Assembly (NCBI RefSeq): GCF_016907955.1
Contig: NZ_JAFBCX010000023.1
Coordinates: 1-64,000, forward strand
Direction: 5' to 3'
Origin: Lentzea nigeriaca
GTDB lineage: Bacteria; Actinomycetota; Actinomycetes; Mycobacteriales; Pseudonocardiaceae
DNA length: 64,000 nt
Shown here in pieces: positions 1 through 7,616 of the stretch. The notes beneath the pieces were generated by a model that was not told the origin of the DNA, did no database searches, and saw only the letters and a program-made list of their open reading frames with translations. The first letter of the stretch is position 1; each line of letters opens with the position of its first letter. Made by a program: the position numbers and the translations under genes.

Positions 1-222
1 AAACCAGGCCGACCCATCGCAACCTCCCAGATCAGAGGGGTGTTGCGACGACCCATTGACGCCAAGACGTTTGCGTCAGCATTTCTCTACCGCCATCTCG
101 GCAGCGGACGTGCATGAGAGCGCGACCATCCGGGCTTTCGGAGACGAGCACCAGACCGCCCAGCCCCCGGCCCGACTCAACGGAGCACAACTAAGCCGCG
201 ACGCTCCACTAGTGGCGTCGGG
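1..222. other. left edge, no supported gene
   Basis: No gene can be supported here. A forward frame is open from the window edge to a TGA at 115-117 and could be the last 38 codons of a gene starting outside the window. Its third-position G/C content is only about 60%, well below the genes around it, so I do not call it. The rest reads as non-coding sequence downstream of the convergent SnoaL-like gene. Confidence 0.3.
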
Positions 223-609
223 TCACGCCATTTGTGCTTCTGCCTTGATCTGCTCGAACTGCGCGCCCATCGCCTCGGACAGGGCCTGGGCGGCGGAAAG
301 GGGCCGCACCATCACGGTGAACTCGTCGATCAGCCCGTCCGCGTCGAGGTGCAGGAAGTCGCAGCCCTGGATCTCCTTGCCGCCGACCTCGGCGCGGAAC
401 ACCAGCGCGTGGTTCCGGCCGTCGACGATCTCCCGTTCGTAGCGGAAGTTCTCGAACACCCGCAGCACACCGCGCAGGATCGCGGCGGTCAGGGGCTTGC
501 CGGGGTACGGGGCGAACGCGACAGGGCTGGTGAACACCACATTGTCCGCGAGGCAGGCCTCCATCGCGTCGGTGTCCCGTGCCTCGACGGCTGCTCGAAA
601 CGCCTTCAT
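223..609 (-). CDS. SnoaL-like / NTF2-family protein
   Basis: A 128-residue single-domain protein with the alpha+beta-cone pattern of SnoaL-like (NTF2 superfamily) proteins. It opens with an acidic helix (AVEARDTDAMEACLADNVVF), followed by strands typical of the fold and GCDFLHLDADGLIDEFTVM near the C-terminus. Such proteins are small cytosolic enzymes or ligand binders, and the substrate cannot be read from sequence. The ATG at 609 has a GGGG ribosome-binding site five bases upstream. It is divergent from a PadR regulator across 55 bases holding a dyad, so it is the likely PadR target. The family call is firm; the function is unknown. Confidence 0.8.
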   Translation of the reverse strand: MKAFRAAVEARDTDAMEACLADNVVFTSPVAFAPYPGKPLTAAILRGVLRVFENFRYEREIVDGRNHALVFRAEVGGKEIQGCDFLHLDADGLIDEFTVMVRPLSAAQALSEAMGAQFEQIKAEAQMA

Positions 610-621
610 CTCGACCCCAAA

Positions 622-639
622 TACTCAACTTGTTGACTA
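622..639. promoter_or_regulatory. dyad in PadR/SnoaL divergent promoter region
   Basis: TCAAC-TT-GTTGA (625-636), with a flanking TA on each side, is an imperfect dyad between the divergent SnoaL-like and padR genes. Its position between two divergent starts suggests the PadR operator. This is inference from position and symmetry. Confidence 0.45.
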
Positions 640-664
640 GGTCGCCAGACCGTAACCTGCGAGT

Positions 665-1237
665 ATGTCGCTGCGCAACGCCGTGATGGCGGTCCTGCTC
701 GACGGGGAGGCGTCCGGCTACGACCTGGCCAAGGCGTTCGACGCCTCCGTGGCCAACTTCTGGATGTGCACGCCGCAGCAGCTCTACCGAGAGCTCGACC
801 GGATGGAGGCCGACGACCTCATTCGGGCCCGCACGGTCGAACAGGAACGCCGCCCGAACAAGCGGCTGTTCTCCCTCACGCCGCGAGGCCTGGAGGCGCT
901 GGCGGAGTTCACCGCCGAACCGCACAAGCCCACCGCGATTCGCGACGAGCTGATGGTCGCGGTGATGGCGGCGGATGCCGGTGACGTCGAGAAGGTCAAG
1001 GCGTCGCTGAGAGAACGCAGGCAGTGGGCCGAGGCGAAGATCGGGCGGTACGAGCGCATCAAGGCCAAACTGCTCGACGGCCGCACCGAAGAGGAGTTCC
1101 TCACCACCGCCGAACGCGTCGGGCCCTACCTGACCTTGTTGCGCGGCTTGTCGTTCGAGCGGGACAACGTGCGCTGGTGTGCGCGCTGCCTCACGGTCCT
1201 GGAGCGGCGTGGTGCGCGGCTCGACGCGTCCCCGTGA
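665..1237 (+). CDS. PadR family transcriptional regulator
   Basis: A 190-residue PadR-type regulator. Residues 1-85 form the winged helix, with the family N-terminus (LRNAVMAVLLDGEASGYDLA), the recognition helix around MCTPQQLYRELDRMEADDLI, and a wing ending in KRLFSLTPRGLEAL. Residues 95-175 are the helical C-terminal dimerisation domain (Vir_act_alpha_C type) with a charged coiled helix (SLRERRQWAEAKIGRYERIK). PadR proteins are mostly repressors released by small molecules. A TAACCT sequence lies six bases before the ATG, so the transcript may be nearly leaderless. It is divergent from the SnoaL-like gene, probably its target. Confidence 0.93.
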   Translation: MSLRNAVMAVLLDGEASGYDLAKAFDASVANFWMCTPQQLYRELDRMEADDLIRARTVEQERRPNKRLFSLTPRGLEALAEFTAEPHKPTAIRDELMVAVMAADAGDVEKVKASLRERRQWAEAKIGRYERIKAKLLDGRTEEEFLTTAERVGPYLTLLRGLSFERDNVRWCARCLTVLERRGARLDASP

Positions 1238-1252
1238 GGTTCAATCAGGCCC

Positions 1253-1561
1253 ATGAACGGCATTTCGGTGTTGCAGGAGGCTCTCAGCGCGCCCGCGGAA
1301 GAGGCGCGCAACCGGTTCGCGGGACGGCTCAACGGCTACCTCGAGGGGTCCGACGTCGTGCACGCCGTGCGCATGCAGGGCTGGCTCGGGCTGGAGGTGC
1401 CCGGCCCTGGTTGCCACGTCGGCACGGGCAGCTGGGACTTCACCCGTTTCAAACCGACGACCTCACCGGTCTCGTGCGGGCGCTGCCGCAGCGCGGGACT
1501 GCTCACCAGCTCGTTCACGGGTGGCCCTCACCAGCAGACGCTCGATCTGGAAGGGATCTGA
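1253..1561 (+). pseudogene. hypothetical protein, probably frameshifted
   Basis: A 102-residue frame 15 bases after padR. The first 60 residues look like genuine actinobacterial protein with high third-position G/C. After GTGSWDF (about base 1440) the frame becomes rich in Cys, Ser and Gly. The neighbouring forward frame instead reads FQTDDLTGLVRALPQRG with good codon bias. This suggests a one-base slip near 1440-1447, leaving a broken gene. Its 3' end also overlaps the convergent GNAT gene by 47 bases. I recognise no family. It could also be intact with an unusual C-terminus. Confidence 0.4.
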
Positions 1562-1949
1562 TGGCGGCGCGGTTGCGCAGCATCATGCCGGTCCACGCCG
1601 TCATGCCGAGGCGTTCGTAGAAGGTCTTCAGCTCTTCGTCGCAGATCAGGTCCACGGAGTACATGTGCTCCGCCTCGGCCAGGATCCGGCGCATCAGCTC
1701 GGTGCCGACGCCCTGGTCCTGGAACTCCGGACGCACCTCCAGCCACGGGATGAACGCCGTGAGCACGCCGTCGCTGATCATGTTCACGAAACCGATGACG
1801 GTGTCATCCGACCGCGCGATCACGACGCGATAGCTGCCGCGCAGCACGGCGAGGTGCTGGGCAGGCGAGGGCGGTGTGGGCCAGCCCACGAAGAAGCCGG
1901 CCAGATCGTCCTCGGTGAGATCACTGACGCCGGTGTTGTACGAGATCAC
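1515..1949 (-). CDS. GNAT family N-acetyltransferase
   Basis: A 144-residue acetyltransferase. Motif A is clear: a strand (WLEVRPEF) followed by the acetyl-CoA pyrophosphate loop QDQGVG and helix TELMRRILAEAE. It ends with the usual FYERLGM motif B. The acceptor substrate cannot be predicted. I place the start at the GTG at 1949 (VISYNTGVSDLTEDD), because the upstream extension is Arg/Ala-rich and overlaps the divergent membrane-protein gene. The C-terminus overlaps the convergent broken gene. Confidence 0.85.
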   Translation of the reverse strand: MISYNTGVSDLTEDDLAGFFVGWPTPPSPAQHLAVLRGSYRVVIARSDDTVIGFVNMISDGVLTAFIPWLEVRPEFQDQGVGTELMRRILAEAEHMYSVDLICDEELKTFYERLGMTAWTGMMLRNRAAIRSLPDRASAGEGHP

Positions 1950-2022
1950 AGCGCTATTGAACCGTTTCCGCGGAACTTCCGTAGGGCTGGATTTGATCGT
2001 TCCGACAGCTAAGCTCCTGTTC

Positions 2023-2535
2023 GTGCCCCTGCCGACAGCCCCTCTGCGCCGTGCGCGCTGTGCTGCTGTTGGCGTTGTCACCGGGGCGCTGGCCGTTTTC
2101 GCGCACACGTCGGCGGACGGTCACCTGCCCGACTCGGGTCTGGTCTTCTCGCTCGTCGCACTGCTGACGTGGGCGTGTTCCGGCTTCGCGCGGCGCGAGC
2201 TCACGCCCGGCCGGCTGCTGGTGCTGATGGGCGGCGGCCAGCTGGCGACGCACCTCGTGCTGTCGCTCGCGTCGTCCCGGCACGAGCACGAACCCGACCC
2301 GTCGCGGATGGTCGCCGCGCACGTCGTGGCCACCGCGCTGACCGTGGCCGTCCTCGCGGTCGCCGAACGCACCGTGCTGATGGTCGCCCGCGCCCTCGCG
2401 TCGGTCCTCCCGCGCAGGCTCACTCCCCTGCCCGCCTCGGCACCCCTGGTCGTCGCCACACCGCGGGTCGTTCCCGCCGAGGTCGTCTTCCTGGACGTGC
2501 TGTCGTGGCGCGGTCCTCCGGCTGAACAGGTCTGA
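2023..2535 (+). CDS. four-helix membrane protein ahead of PepSY gene
   Basis: A 170-residue protein with four predicted membrane helices (from AAVGVVTGALAVFA, FSLVALLTWACSGFA, LLVLMGGGQLATHLVLSLA and VATALTVAVLAVAE) and a short charged, His-containing loop (SSRHEHEPDP). The start is taken at the GTG at 2023. A TAAGCT (2010-2015) lies seven bases before it, which would give a leaderless transcript, common in actinobacteria. The PepSY-domain gene follows after 61 bases, so the two are probably co-expressed. I recognise no characterised family. The His/Glu loop and the neighbour are compatible with metal homeostasis, but that is inference. Confidence 0.7.
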   Translation: MPLPTAPLRRARCAAVGVVTGALAVFAHTSADGHLPDSGLVFSLVALLTWACSGFARRELTPGRLLVLMGGGQLATHLVLSLASSRHEHEPDPSRMVAAHVVATALTVAVLAVAERTVLMVARALASVLPRRLTPLPASAPLVVATPRVVPAEVVFLDVLSWRGPPAEQV

Positions 2536-2596
2536 AACCCCCTTCACAGGGCCGTCCCCAGGCGGTCCTGCACCTGTTCACGCCCATTGGAGCCTC

Positions 2597-3889
2597 ATGA
2601 CCACCACCTCAGCTCCGCCGCGCACTTCGTTCGCGTGGCGGGGACTCTTCCTGCGCCTGCACTTCTACGCCGGTGTCCTCGTCGGCCCGTTCGTCCTGGT
2701 CGCCGCGCTGACCGGCGTCCTGTACGCCCTGACGCCGCAACTGGAGTCGTGGGTCTATTCCGATCAGCTACGCGTTCCCGTTTCCTCCCAGCAACTCCCG
2801 CTGTCCCAGCAGATCGATGCCGCTCTCGCGACGTCGCCGCAGGGCACGGTCGTCGCGGTGCGGCCGGCGCCCGAACCCGGTGACACGACTCGGGTGCTGT
2901 TCTCAGAGAAAGGCCTCGGCGAGTCCGAACGCCGTGCGGTGTTCGTCGACCCAGGCACTGGCCGTGTCACCGGTGACCTCGTCGCCTACGGCACGAGCGG
3001 CGTGCTGCCGTTGCGCATGACGCTGAGCCAGCTGCACCGCAACCTGATGCTCGGCGAACCGGGCCGCCTCTACAGCGAGCTCGCCGCCTCGTGGCTCTGG
3101 GTGGTGGCGCTGGGCGGTCTCGTCCTGTGGATCACCAGGCCGCGCAACAGCAAGCGCATCCGCACGCACGGCCTGATCGGCGTGTGGGTGCTGGTCGGCG
3201 CGTTGTTCCTGTCCGCGACGGGCCTCACGTGGTCGGCCTACGCCGGGGAGAACGTCTCCACGCTGCGCCAGGCGTTCGGCTGGGCCACGCCGTCGTTGAA
3301 GATGCCCAGCGGTGGCGGCGGTGACCACGCCGAGCACGGCGAGCACAGCTCGTCCGGCAACGGTCACAGCGACATCGACACGGTGCTCTGGGCGGCCAGA
3401 ACCTCGGGAATCGACGCCAGACCCGTCGAGATCGGCCTGCCGGCCACGCCCGGCGGCGCGTGGAAGGTGACAGAGATCGGCCGCAGCTGGCCCACCCAGG
3501 TCGACGCGGTGGCGATCCAGGACGGCGCGGTGGTCAGCTCGGTGAAGTTCGCCGACTACCCGTTGGCCGCGAAGCTGACCAGGTGGGGCATCGACGCGCA
3601 CATGGGCGCGCTGTTCGGCTGGCCCAACCAGCTGGTGTTGCTGCTGATCGGCGGTGGGCTCGTCGCGCTGGTCGTGCTCGGCTACCGGATGTGGTGGAGG
3701 CGCAGGCCCACGAAGGGCTTCGGCCGTCCGACGCCGCGCGGGCAGTGGCGCAAGGCTCCGCCCGTGGCGTTGATCGGGCTTGGGGTCGGCGCGCTGGCCG
3801 TGGGCTGGTTCGTGCCATTGCTCGGCATCAGCCTCGTGTTGTTCTTCGCGATCGATCTGCTGCTCGGAAGGCGGGCGAAAACGGCCTGA
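2597..3889 (+). CDS. PepSY-associated transmembrane protein
   Basis: A 430-residue PepSY_TM (iron-regulated membrane protein type) with the usual order: an N-terminal helix pair region (LHFYAGVLVGPFVLVAALTG), an extracytoplasmic PepSY-like segment around residues 65-130, helices near 160-210, a second extracytoplasmic segment, then helices near 345-370 and 395-425. Family members are linked to ferric-siderophore reduction or copper/iron handling in the cytoplasmic membrane. Residues around 237-257 form a loop alternating Gly, His and Glu (GGGGDHAEHGEHSSSGNGHS), a probable metal-binding stretch. It probably forms a transcription unit with the preceding membrane protein. Confidence 0.88.
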   Translation: MTTTSAPPRTSFAWRGLFLRLHFYAGVLVGPFVLVAALTGVLYALTPQLESWVYSDQLRVPVSSQQLPLSQQIDAALATSPQGTVVAVRPAPEPGDTTRVLFSEKGLGESERRAVFVDPGTGRVTGDLVAYGTSGVLPLRMTLSQLHRNLMLGEPGRLYSELAASWLWVVALGGLVLWITRPRNSKRIRTHGLIGVWVLVGALFLSATGLTWSAYAGENVSTLRQAFGWATPSLKMPSGGGGDHAEHGEHSSSGNGHSDIDTVLWAARTSGIDARPVEIGLPATPGGAWKVTEIGRSWPTQVDAVAIQDGAVVSSVKFADYPLAAKLTRWGIDAHMGALFGWPNQLVLLLIGGGLVALVVLGYRMWWRRRPTKGFGRPTPRGQWRKAPPVALIGLGVGALAVGWFVPLLGISLVLFFAIDLLLGRRAKTA

Positions 3890-4022
3890 CTCGATCGTCC
3901 ACAGTGGACAGGCTTGCCTGAGCTGGGCTTTTACGGCATTCTTACGTCCTGGAGTGCCGGGAAGCCTGGTCGGCCCGCGCGTCACACCTGGTGACGGCGG
4001 CGAGCTGACGAAAGGCGCGCCG

Positions 4023-5030
4023 ATGACACTCATCCCGCATGCCATTCCCCTGATCAACGATCCCGAGGTCGTGCACGCGCTGGCCGCGCGGTGGCGGCGC
4101 ACCAGGACGTTGCTGCTGCTCTCCGCAGGTGTGCTGCCCGTCACGATCGGCGTCGTCTGTGTCGTGCTCGCCGTGCTGACCTCGGCAGGGCAGCGGATCA
4201 TGCCGTGGTGGTCGGCGATTCCGGCCGTCGCGGCCGCCGCGTGTGCGTGGGCGCTGCTGACGTGGTTGCGCGGCAACGGGTTGAGCGACCCGCACTCGTG
4301 GTTACCCGCCACCACCCTGATGACCGGCGCGCAGCTGGTCCTCGGGGTGGTGCCGGGCTCCGGCATCGCGCTGCGGCTCAGCCCCGGCGCGGCGCTCGCG
4401 GTGAAGGCGTTGTGCGCGGCCGGTGTGCTCGGCGCCGGCTCGGCCTGTTCGCTGGCACGGCTGGCCAGGCGTTCGCTGCTCACGGCTCCCGTCCTGGAGC
4501 TGGGATCGACGGCGTTCCCGCTCGTGCTGAACGGTCCGGGAGCGCGCGTGGTGATCAGCACCGACCGCATCGACTGGACGAGCAGGCGCGGAACGCGGGT
4601 GGACGCCGGGGTGCCCTTCGCGCGGATCGAGCACGTGACGGCGGAAGCGAGCAATGTCGTGCTGCACACGGCGTCGGGCTCGTGGACGGTTCCGGTGTCC
4701 GACCCGGCGACCGCACTCGCGCTGCTGCGCCGCCGTCTCGCGTGGTGGGAAGAGCGCCGCACGGCCGCCGTCGAACAGGAGCGCCGCCGGTACGACGACC
4801 TGCTCCAGTTGCTCGCGGCGGTCAGCGGCGAGTCGACGCGCGGCGGCGTCACCGTGACCGTGGACTCGAACGGCGTGACCACCGGCATCTCGCTCAGCCC
4901 TGCCGTTCGCGGCCTCGACCCCGACGTGCTGGCCGCGCGTCTGATGGCGTGCGTCGACGGAGCACGGTCGGATGCCCGGCGTCAAGTGCAGGACCTCGTT
5001 CTGGAGCACGCCGAGAAAGCCAGCCAGTAG
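4023..5030 (+). CDS. membrane protein with C-terminal YbaB/EbfC-like domain
   Basis: A 335-residue protein starting at the ATG at 4023, preceded by a GAAAGG-type ribosome-binding site. The N-terminal half has four hydrophobic helices (such as TLLLLSAGVLPVTIGVVCVV and IPAVAAAACAWALLTWL). A beta-rich middle part follows, around residues 160-235. The last ~95 residues resemble YbaB/EbfC: a charged helix (WWEERRTAAVEQERRRYDDL), then GGVTVTVDSNGVTTGISL, then a helix ending DARRQVQDLVLEHAEKA. YbaB proteins are usually small soluble nucleoid-associated proteins. In actinobacteria YbaB-like domains also occur near secretion and envelope genes. A membrane-anchored version suggests a scaffold rather than a chromosome-wide role (inference). 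Confidence 0.75.
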   Translation: MTLIPHAIPLINDPEVVHALAARWRRTRTLLLLSAGVLPVTIGVVCVVLAVLTSAGQRIMPWWSAIPAVAAAACAWALLTWLRGNGLSDPHSWLPATTLMTGAQLVLGVVPGSGIALRLSPGAALAVKALCAAGVLGAGSACSLARLARRSLLTAPVLELGSTAFPLVLNGPGARVVISTDRIDWTSRRGTRVDAGVPFARIEHVTAEASNVVLHTASGSWTVPVSDPATALALLRRRLAWWEERRTAAVEQERRRYDDLLQLLAAVSGESTRGGVTVTVDSNGVTTGISLSPAVRGLDPDVLAARLMACVDGARSDARRQVQDLVLEHAEKASQ

Positions 5031-5095
5031 TCGGTTGTCGCCCGCCTCCCGCCCTGCCTACGTTCGCCGGGGAACATCAGGAGATGGGGGACGAC

Positions 5096-6415
5096 ATGCG
5101 CAGACGTGACTTCCTCGCCGCGGCGGCCGGGGTCGCCGCCGTGGTGGCCAACCCCGCGAGCGCGCTCGCGGCCACCGGACAGCGACCGGGCGCGACGGGC
5201 CTGCCCGACCTGAACCTCGGCGATTTCCCCGTCGTGGCACGGGTTCGAGCCCGCAAGGCGCTGGAACACCTGAAGGTGCTGAGCAACGAGATCGGCCCGC
5301 GGATCGGTGGCACCGAGTCCGAGCACCGGGCCCGCGACTACCTCGTGCGAGAGCTGAAGTCGTTGCGGTACCAGGTGACGACGCAGCCGTTCACCGTGCC
5401 GGACAAGTACCTCGCCGAGATCAACTCGACGTGGCAGGCGGGAGCGTCGCGGTTCGGCGCGCTCGGAGCAACGGTCACGGCGCCGTTCGTCGAGGTGACC
5501 GACGGCCAACTACCGGACCTGACCGGCAAAATCGCCTTGTACGTCAACGCTCCCGCGGGCTCGGCGCCGACGCACGCGGCGATCGAGCGCGGCGCGGTGG
5601 CGGTGATCCTCGGCCGGATCTCCGCCACCACCGCCAAGTCCAGCGCGTTCTCACCGACGCTCGACCGCAACGTCACCGTGCCCGTGATCGGCCTCGCCCA
5701 GGTGCACACCGAGAAGCTGCGCGCCCAGGGCTCCGGCCAGCTGACGATCAGCACCACGCACCACCCGAACCTCACTTCCTACAACGTGATCGCCGAGCGG
5801 CCGTCGACGTTCCCGTGGCGGGACAACGGTGTTGTGATGGTGACCGCGCACTACGACAGCGTGCCGGGGTCGCCGGGCGCCAACGACGACGGCAGTGGCA
5901 CGGTGCTGTGCCTGGAGCTGGCGCGAGTGCTGCGTCACCTGCCGACGCACAAGGCGATCCGGTTCGCGTTGTGGGGTTCGGAGGAACAGGGTCTGCTCGG
6001 GTCGCGGCACTACGTCTCGCAGCTGCCCGCCGAGGAGATCGCGCGGATCAAGGGCGTGTTCCAGAACGACATGGTCGCCACGAGCCACGATCCGGCGACG
6101 GCGTACTGGCTGCTGTCGGTGGACGGCGCGGACAACGCCACGACCGCGGAGGTCCGGGCGGCGGCGCAGCGACTCGGCTACGACCCGCGGGTGCACGGCC
6201 CGGTGGCGCGCGGGTCGAGCGACCACGTGCCGTTCCACGAGAAGGGCATGGCGTCGGCGAACTTCAGCTGGCGCGGCGAGGGTGGACCGGCGCAGCTGGA
6301 GCCGATCTACCACACGCCGGAGGACACGATTCGCGACAACGTCAGCCTGGAGCGGTTGCAGGTGTCGTTGGAGCTGATCGGTGCGGCGGCCTACCGGCTC
6401 GCCTGTCAGCGCTAG
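5096..6415 (+). CDS. secreted M28 family zinc aminopeptidase
   Basis: A 439-residue Tat-exported metallopeptidase. The signal peptide begins RRRDFLAAAAGVAAVV and ends near ASALAA. A protease-associated (PA) insert lies around residues 140-215. The M28 zinc site follows: TAHYDS (His about 252, Asp 254), GANDDGSG (bridging Asp about 265), the general-base glutamates in WGSEEQG (about 294-295), an Asp in FQNDMV, and the last His in YHTPEDT (about 405). Such enzymes remove N-terminal residues from extracellular peptides. The ATG at 5096 is preferred because GGGGGA lies five bases upstream; an ATG 12 bases earlier has its Shine-Dalgarno too close. It is monocistronic and ends at a strong terminator. 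Confidence 0.92.
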   Translation: MRRRDFLAAAAGVAAVVANPASALAATGQRPGATGLPDLNLGDFPVVARVRARKALEHLKVLSNEIGPRIGGTESEHRARDYLVRELKSLRYQVTTQPFTVPDKYLAEINSTWQAGASRFGALGATVTAPFVEVTDGQLPDLTGKIALYVNAPAGSAPTHAAIERGAVAVILGRISATTAKSSAFSPTLDRNVTVPVIGLAQVHTEKLRAQGSGQLTISTTHHPNLTSYNVIAERPSTFPWRDNGVVMVTAHYDSVPGSPGANDDGSGTVLCLELARVLRHLPTHKAIRFALWGSEEQGLLGSRHYVSQLPAEEIARIKGVFQNDMVATSHDPATAYWLLSVDGADNATTAEVRAAAQRLGYDPRVHGPVARGSSDHVPFHEKGMASANFSWRGEGGPAQLEPIYHTPEDTIRDNVSLERLQVSLELIGAAAYRLACQR

Positions 6416-6459
6416 CGCCGGAAATCCGTAGCAGAAGTCCAGTCTTGTTTCTTTTTGGC

Positions 6460-6506
6460 ACGCGGGGGCCTTTCGTCCGCTCCAAGAGTACGAAAGCTCC
6501 CCGCGT
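6460..6506 (+). terminator. intrinsic terminator of the M28 peptidase gene
   Basis: A long hairpin: ACGCGGGG (6460-6467) pairs with CCCCGCGT (6499-6506), and after a two-base bulge on each side CTTTCGT (6470-6476) pairs with ACGAAAG (6490-6496), leaving a 13-base loop. It is followed by TACTTTTC in the forward direction. It sits between convergent genes and could serve both. Confidence 0.8.
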
Positions 6507-6592
6507 ACTTTTCAGCACCGGCGTGGCGTGGCAGGACACGCCGGGTAGTGAGGAACGACTTCGTTGCCGGATCTCCGGCGCAGGACACTGGA

Positions 6593-7576
6593 CTAGACGC
6601 TCACGTCGAGAACGGCGCGGGTGAACGCCTCCGGCGCCTCCTGCGGCACGTTGTGCCCGATGCCGTCGAGGATCCGGTGCTCGTAGGGCCCGGTGAACCG
6701 GTCGCGGTAGCCGGCGCCGCTTTTGTTGGGCCCGTCGAAGTCGCTGGCGATCGTGATCGTCGGCACGCTGACCACGGGCCTGGTCTGCAGCTTGCGCTCG
6801 AGCCCGTCGTAGCGGTGCTCGCCCTCCGCGAGCTGCAGGCGCCAGCGGTAGTTGTGGATGACGATCGCGACGTGGTCGGGGTTCTTCCACGCCGTGGCGC
6901 TCCTGGCGTAGGTGGCGTCGTCGAAGTTCCACTGCGGCGACGCGAGCTTCCAGATCAGCTTGTTGAACTCGGAGGTGTTCCGGGTGTAGCCCTTCACGCC
7001 ACGGTCGGTGGCGAAGTAGTACTGGTACCACCAGCCCAGCTCGGCCTGCGGGCTCAGCGGTTCCTGGTTGGCGACGAGGTTGACGATCAGGTAGCCGCTG
7101 ACCGACACCAGCGCCTCCACCCGCTCGGGCCACAGCGCGGCGGTGATGCACGCCGTCCGCGCGCCCCAGTCGAAGCCGCCCAGCGTCGCCTGGCGGATCT
7201 TGAGGGCGTCCATGAACGCGATGACGTCGGCGGCCAGTGCGGACTGCTGGCCGTTGCGCATCGTGTGCGCGTACAGGAACCGCGTGGAGCCGTAGCCTCG
7301 CAGGTACGGGATGAGCACCCGGTGGCCCTTCGCGGCGAGGGCGGGCGCGACGTCGACGTAGCTGTGGATGTCGTACGGCCAGCCGTGCAGCAGGATCGTG
7401 ACGGGTCCGTCGGCCGGGCCGAGCTCGGCGTACCCGATGTTCAGCAGACCGGCCCTGACCTGCTTGATCGCGCCCCACGCCGGGGCGCTGACCGATGCCT
7501 TCGCGGTTCCTGCGACGAGGGGTACCGCCATGCCCGCCACGGCCAGTGCCTGGGAGAACTGTCGCCTGCTGATCAT
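6593..7576 (-). CDS. exported alpha/beta hydrolase, epoxide hydrolase/dehalogenase type
   Basis: A 327-residue alpha/beta-hydrolase starting at ISRRQFSQALAVAGMAVPL, a Tat-like signal with a twin arginine. The oxyanion-hole motif HGWP is followed by GGFDWGARTA, where the nucleophile is Asp rather than Ser; this is the signature of epoxide hydrolases and haloalkane dehalogenases. The catalytic His lies in GIGHNVPQEAP at the C-terminus. Export of such an enzyme is somewhat unusual. It lies 40 bases downstream of the LAL regulator on the same strand and is probably co-transcribed with it. The substrate is unknown. I chose ATG 7576 over 7588 because it puts the twin arginine near the N-terminus. 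Confidence 0.85.
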   Translation of the reverse strand: MISRRQFSQALAVAGMAVPLVAGTAKASVSAPAWGAIKQVRAGLLNIGYAELGPADGPVTILLHGWPYDIHSYVDVAPALAAKGHRVLIPYLRGYGSTRFLYAHTMRNGQQSALAADVIAFMDALKIRQATLGGFDWGARTACITAALWPERVEALVSVSGYLIVNLVANQEPLSPQAELGWWYQYYFATDRGVKGYTRNTSEFNKLIWKLASPQWNFDDATYARSATAWKNPDHVAIVIHNYRWRLQLAEGEHRYDGLERKLQTRPVVSVPTITIASDFDGPNKSGAGYRDRFTGPYEHRILDGIGHNVPQEAPEAFTRAVLDVSV

Positions 7577-7616
7577 GGCTTCGACCATAGGGACGGTGTT
7601 GGCGACCTCGCGACCG

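Noticed and set aside
2903..4888. 661-codon open frame on the minus strand, and other long antisense frames such as 8223-10136 (+) and 9671-11122 (+)
   Set aside because: High GC keeps the opposite strand open. Their translations are low-complexity Arg/Ala/Pro/His-rich, and each lies across a gene with recognisable domains and correct codon bias.
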